This document shows positions 51,182 to 54,389 of a stretch of 54,389 nucleotides of DNA, piece by piece (the stretch's first letter is position 1; every line of letters begins with the position of its first letter). The translations under genes and the position numbers were made by a program. A model generated the notes under the pieces. That model worked only from the letters and a program-made list of their open reading frames with translations, was not told the DNA's origin and made no database searches. Source of the stretch: Eshraghiella sp045124255 (GTDB lineage: Bacteria; Bacillota; Clostridia; Lachnospirales; Lachnospiraceae); the NCBI GenBank assembly GCA_045124255.1, contig JBGVLM010000060.1, positions 1 through 54,389 on the forward strand. Reading direction: 5' to 3'.

Positions 51182-52174
51182 GTGAACGAATATATTCCAC
51201 CATTTCAAATAACCAATGAAATATTATTATATGTGGCTTCTATTTCAGAAAAGATTGGAAAGATATTGGCAGTTAGTAATTTGGAGTCAAAACCACATCT
51301 TAGAAGGAATAATAGGATAAAATCTATCCATTCATCCTTAAAAATAGAGGCAAATTCACTTTCGCTCGGTCAGGTAAGGGATGTTATTAATGGTAAATTG
51401 GTACTTGGAGAGCAGAGAGAAATACAGGAAGTAAAAAATGCTTATACTGCATATGAGAATATGAAATATATTGAGCCATATAGTATTAAGTCATTAAAAG
51501 AGTTTCATGGAATTATGACTAAATATGTGGTTGAAGATTCCGGAGACTTTAGAAATGGAGAAGAAGGAGTATTCAACGGGGAAGAGTGCATTTTTATGTG
51601 TCCTCCTGCGAGGTTCGTACCGGAGCAAATGGAAAAACTTTTCAGGTGGATGAGAAATACAAAAGAAAGTGTACATCCACTTATAGTAGGTAGTGTATTT
51701 CATTATGAATTTGTGTTTATACATCCGTTTTCTGACGGTAATGGAAGAATGGCACGGCTATGGCATACTGCAATTCTGTCAAAATGGAAGCCTATATTTG
51801 AGTATATTCCAATAGAGAGTCAGATTGAGAAGTTTCAAGATGATTATTATGATGCTATTTCTAAGTGCCATGTTCAGGGTGAATCTACATTATTTATAGA
51901 ATTTATGCTTTCACAGATAGATAAGATATTAGATGAGATTCCGGGAATTGATACAGACGGCTATGAATATATGACAGAATATCTTAAAAGAATGCTCGAT
52001 GCTATGGAATATGATGTACCATACACAGCAACTGCCATTATGGATTTGCTGGGACTCAAATCAAAAGAAACGTTTCGTAAGAATTATATGAATCCTGCGT
52101 TAAAGAATAATCTGGTAAGGATGACTATTCCGGATAAACCGAACAGTAAAAATCAAAGATATATTAAATATTAG
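51182..52174 (+). CDS. Fic family protein (probable AMP-transferase)
   Basis: 330 residues. The Fic core contains the catalytic HPFSDGNGRMAR from H181. N-terminal to it, the helix S52-L-K-I-E56-A-N resembles the class II auto-inhibitory motif (S/T)xxxE(G/N), with alanine in place of glycine. The C-terminal part (about 255-330) is a winged-helix-like domain that often follows Fic in this group. The start is GTG 51182, 7 bp after GAGGTG. Fic proteins transfer AMP or other phosphate groups to hydroxyl side chains. The target is unknown and no antitoxin gene stands beside it. Confidence 0.88.
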   Translation: MNEYIPPFQITNEILLYVASISEKIGKILAVSNLESKPHLRRNNRIKSIHSSLKIEANSLSLGQVRDVINGKLVLGEQREIQEVKNAYTAYENMKYIEPYSIKSLKEFHGIMTKYVVEDSGDFRNGEEGVFNGEECIFMCPPARFVPEQMEKLFRWMRNTKESVHPLIVGSVFHYEFVFIHPFSDGNGRMARLWHTAILSKWKPIFEYIPIESQIEKFQDDYYDAISKCHVQGESTLFIEFMLSQIDKILDEIPGIDTDGYEYMTEYLKRMLDAMEYDVPYTATAIMDLLGLKSKETFRKNYMNPALKNNLVRMTIPDKPNSKNQRYIKY

Positions 52175-52181
52175 TGTTATT

Positions 52182-52217
52182 ATAAGACCATACGGGTTAA
52201 TCCTCGTATGGTCTTAT
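52182..52217. terminator. Shared hairpin between Fic and the radical SAM gene
   Basis: A 13-bp perfect stem (52182-52194 with 52205-52217) and a 10-nt loop. It overlaps the last codons of the - strand radical SAM gene. T-rich sequence is weak on both sides, so efficiency is uncertain. Confidence 0.65.
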
Positions 52218-52799
52218 TCTATAGGTAACGCCCAAATCATCACAGATTTTCTGACATTCTTTTTCTTCTTCTTCGGTAATAGTGGTAGCGACCGTTGAAA
52301 GGATTACATTCGGAACATACTGTGCGGCAGCTTTCGCAAAAGCAAGCATTGCGTCAAATGATTCAATTCCGAAACGGCTTCTTGTAAGCTCATAATATCT
52401 CTCCTTGTTAGGTGTATTAAGACTTATTGAAATCGTATCAATTACACCCTTTAAATCAGGTGTGATGTCCCTGCCGTTTACAAGATTGCCAAGTCCGTTG
52501 GTATTGATTCTGGTTGGCTTGTTATATTTGTCTTTAATAAATCGGGCAACCTCAACTACTGCGTCAATTCTTTCTGTCGGTTCGCCGAAACCGCAGAATA
52601 CGATTTCATTATATTTATCAATATCAAAATTTGCGAAATCATCAATAATCTCCTGTACGGACGGTTCGCGTTCAAGCCACAGGACACCTGAGTTTTCCAT
52701 GTGGTCCCTTGTCTGTCTGAGACAAAAAGTGCAGGCGCAAGGGCATTTGTTGGTAAGGTTTACATATAAATTATTGTGTACCTCATAAAGAATTGTCAT
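52197..52799 (-). CDS. TatD-associated radical SAM protein
   Basis: 200 residues. The radical SAM motif CxxxCxxC is at C19, C23 and C26 (CPCACTFC), 'GFGEPTE' near 70 is the SAM-binding GGE-like motif, and 'SISLNTP' near 126 is the later beta strand. I recognise it as the small radical SAM family that usually lies beside a TatD nuclease gene (TIGR04038). No TatD gene is near in this window. The C-terminal acidic segment 'ITEEEEKECQ' follows. The ATG at 52799 overlaps no neighbour and is 31 bp from the kinase gene upstream, likely in the same transcript. Confidence 0.85.
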   Translation of the reverse strand: MTILYEVHNNLYVNLTNKCPCACTFCLRQTRDHMENSGVLWLEREPSVQEIIDDFANFDIDKYNEIVFCGFGEPTERIDAVVEVARFIKDKYNKPTRINTNGLGNLVNGRDITPDLKGVIDTISISLNTPNKERYYELTRSRFGIESFDAMLAFAKAAAQYVPNVILSTVATTITEEEEKECQKICDDLGVTYRIRPYED

Positions 52800-52830
52800 A
52801 ATATCTCCAATCTGCCATAACAGGCTTAAA

Positions 52831-53670
52831 TTATTTCAATTTATATAATATCTCTTCAAAACATACACCATCAGTAGGCGGTATGTCAAATTCTTCTGTT
52901 ACGCCTATACATTCCTTTACAAAACGTGATGCCTTGCGGACGGACTTGTCAAAATCCACCTTATGCACAGCGTCGGCAGCGATGATTGCAGAGAATATGT
53001 CGCCTGTGCCTGAACGCACATGACCGACTCTCAACTGTTTAAGAATATGTGGCTCACCGCCTTTTTCATATACAATGTTTCCTATATATTTACCCATTTC
53101 TATTCCGCTGATAACTATTTTTTCGGCACCGTTTTCTGACAGCTTTCGTATAATATTATAGTAATCCTTACGGGTAAAAGTATCCGGGGTATAAGGTGTG
53201 TCGGTAAGAATACATGCTTCGGTAAGATTTGGTGTAAGCACATCTGCATATTCTGCCAGCTTTTTCATTTCCTGACACATTTCTTCTGTATAAGTAGGGT
53301 ATGGTCTGCCGTTTTCGCCCATTACAGGGTCAATAACTACGATAGTATCATCACTGCGAAAATCTTCAATAAATTTTCTGACGATATTTATCTGTTCCTT
53401 AGAGCCGAGAAATCCCGATAAGATTCCCTTAAACCTCAAATCAATTTTCTTCCAGTTGGAAATATATTCCTCCATTTTAGAAGTATAATCCTCAAAAAAA
53501 TACTCCTTAAATCCCGTGTGATTGGAAAAAATTGATGTCGGAACAGGGCAGCATTGTATTTTCATCTGCGAAATTATCGGCAGCGCTACTGCAACCGAAC
53601 AGCGCCCGAAACCGGAGATGTCATTGATGACGGCTATTTTGTTTTGTCTGTTGTGGTCGGTTAAATTCAT
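52831..53670 (-). CDS. Pyridoxal/pyridoxamine kinase
   Basis: 279 residues, PfkB/ribokinase-like fold. 'INDISGFGRCSV' near residue 16 and 'SIFSNHTGF' near 47 are typical of the pyridoxamine/pyridoxine kinase group in Firmicutes. 'VIDPVMGENG' near 112 and the catalytic 'RSGTGDIFSA' near 223 (GTGD with the base aspartate) are present. It phosphorylates vitamin B6 vitamers in salvage. The ECF S component gene lies 51 bp upstream in the same direction, so uptake and phosphorylation of a vitamer may be coexpressed. Distinction from ThiD-like kinases rests on the N-terminal motifs. Confidence 0.85.
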   Translation of the reverse strand: MNLTDHNRQNKIAVINDISGFGRCSVAVALPIISQMKIQCCPVPTSIFSNHTGFKEYFFEDYTSKMEEYISNWKKIDLRFKGILSGFLGSKEQINIVRKFIEDFRSDDTIVVIDPVMGENGRPYPTYTEEMCQEMKKLAEYADVLTPNLTEACILTDTPYTPDTFTRKDYYNIIRKLSENGAEKIVISGIEMGKYIGNIVYEKGGEPHILKQLRVGHVRSGTGDIFSAIIAADAVHKVDFDKSVRKASRFVKECIGVTEEFDIPPTDGVCFEEILYKLK

Positions 53671-53721
53671 ATATACCTCGCTTTGTGTTTTTTTATGCTT
53701 ACCCCGGCTCCGTTTATTTAT

Positions 53722-54228
53722 CTATTTATTGGTAAGCTCCGCCAGTCTGCTTTTCTCAACAATTAATGACATTATTGCGAATAATACACAGTTTGCTGCA
53801 TATTCAAGTGCGAGTCCCGGAATCTGTGACAGACCTGCTGCAAGGCTTCCGTAAATAACTCCGCCTATAAATGTATATCCTGCAAAAGGAATAAGCATAC
53901 TTACAATTCCAGCAATAAGAGTTGAAACATATTTATTCTTAATAGGAATTTTTCTCATTGCATAGAATAACAATGGCATTAAAGCTTTAATAATTAAAGT
54001 AGGAACTGCCCATACAGGATATGAGAGCAGGTCTGCCAGAGCTGAACCCATGCTTCCAAGGATTATACCATAAGGAGCAGGAAGAAGACAACAGAATGTA
54101 AGTATTACACAGTTGCCTATATTGAAATAGCCCAAAGGTATAGGAATTTGGATAAATAAAGTTACAATACATACGAGTGCTGCGAAAACACCTGTTAAGC
54201 AAATATACTTAATTTTATTTTTTTTCAT
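53722..54228 (-). CDS. ECF transporter S component, probably for a B6 vitamer
   Basis: 168 residues, six hydrophobic helices. 'YFNIGNCVILTFCCLLPAPYG' is the family's ligand-side loop region, and 'GSALADLLSYPVWAVPTLIIKALM' the characteristic third helix. The start is ATG 54228 because GGAGAT stands 6 bp before it and the family begins there; the frame is open further upstream. S components need shared EcfA and EcfT subunits, which are not in the window. The adjacent pyridoxamine kinase suggests pyridoxine or a related vitamer as ligand; hydroxymethylpyrimidine is the main alternative. Confidence 0.82.
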   Translation of the reverse strand: MKKNKIKYICLTGVFAALVCIVTLFIQIPIPLGYFNIGNCVILTFCCLLPAPYGIILGSMGSALADLLSYPVWAVPTLIIKALMPLLFYAMRKIPIKNKYVSTLIAGIVSMLIPFAGYTFIGGVIYGSLAAGLSQIPGLALEYAANCVLFAIMSLIVEKSRLAELTNK

Positions 54229-54285
54229 ATTTTTATCTCCATTTATTATCTGTATTTCCCGGGTTATTGGCATAATAACACTTAT

Positions 54286-54332
54286 CTGGACTTCAAAAAA
54301 GAACCAGTATTTGTAAATTTAACCATACCAGT
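54286..54332 (-). promoter_or_regulatory. Candidate operator with CTGG repeats
   Basis: On the - strand, ACTGGTATGG (54332-54323) and ACTGGTTC (54308-54301) are direct repeats 24 bp apart, and AGTCCAG (54292-54286) adds an inverted half. They lie 58-104 bp before the ECF start. MocR/PdxR-type regulators of B6 genes bind CTGG-type repeats in other Firmicutes; this link is inferred. Confidence 0.4.
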
Positions 54333-54389
54333 TGGCATACATACTGATATAAAAAGGTAAAAATATCCTTTTAGGTAATAAGTTATATT

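Noticed and set aside
54229..54389. TPP or other vitamin riboswitch before the ECF S component
   Set aside because: No conserved TPP (THI-box) words such as CTGAGA were found; the region looks like protein operator repeats instead.

Overview
The window looks like a chromosomal segment of a low-GC, Gram-positive Clostridia, most likely Lachnospiraceae. This is inferred from AT-rich DNA, strong AGGAGG-type ribosome binding sites, several lipoproteins, TIGR04086 and TatD-associated radical SAM families, LytTR/GHKL signalling and the style of the proteins. No rRNA, tRNA, CRISPR array, phage or intact insertion sequence was seen. Almost all genes lie on the + strand. The exceptions are a prolyl-tRNA deacylase, a DUF4870 protein and the last three genes.

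Bases 1-13018 are mainly housekeeping. They hold the 3' part of pheT, then queA, a PilZ (c-di-GMP-binding) protein, galM, a YfbR-like HD hydrolase, topB, glmS with a left-handed beta-helix acyltransferase, a DegV protein, a PAS protein, a broken Rpn/PD-(D/E)XK transposase-like gene and a ProX/PrdX-type deacylase. Bases 13107-17712 form a tightly overlapping operon: a YtrA-like GntR repressor with a clear operator on its own promoter, an ABC ATPase, two membrane proteins and an unrecognised lipoprotein. Bases 17783-25729 carry TIGR04086, a triple zinc-ribbon protein, DUF4870, aroC-tgt-yajC, an S4-less RsuA-type pseudouridine synthase and leuB-ilvD, followed by ilvB to 27437 without ilvN.

From 27696 to 37716 seven genes run in one direction with gaps of at most 30 bp. 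They encode an FtsX-type permease, its ATPase, an OmpR-type regulator, a sensor kinase, a YhaO/SbcD-like nuclease, a YhaN/SbcC-like ATPase with membrane segments inside its coiled coil, and a transglutaminase-fold lipoprotein. A terminator follows. Next comes a 1289-residue hybrid sensor (HisKA-HATPase-receiver-HPt-receiver-HD-GYP) with a double-receiver partner. This is a whole phosphorelay fused to a c-di-GMP phosphodiesterase domain. A 290-bp block of nested hairpins follows it.

From 42767 to 51055 an M13-family lipoprotein peptidase is coupled to an FtsX-type ABC transporter, a LytTR response regulator and a GHKL kinase. After these come the remnant of a second small LytTR regulator and an unknown membrane protein. 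I consider this the best candidate for an undescribed envelope or peptide-sensing system. The right end has a Fic protein and, on the - strand, a TatD-associated radical SAM enzyme, a pyridoxal/pyridoxamine kinase and an ECF transporter S component. The last two are probably a vitamin B6 salvage unit with candidate operator repeats upstream.
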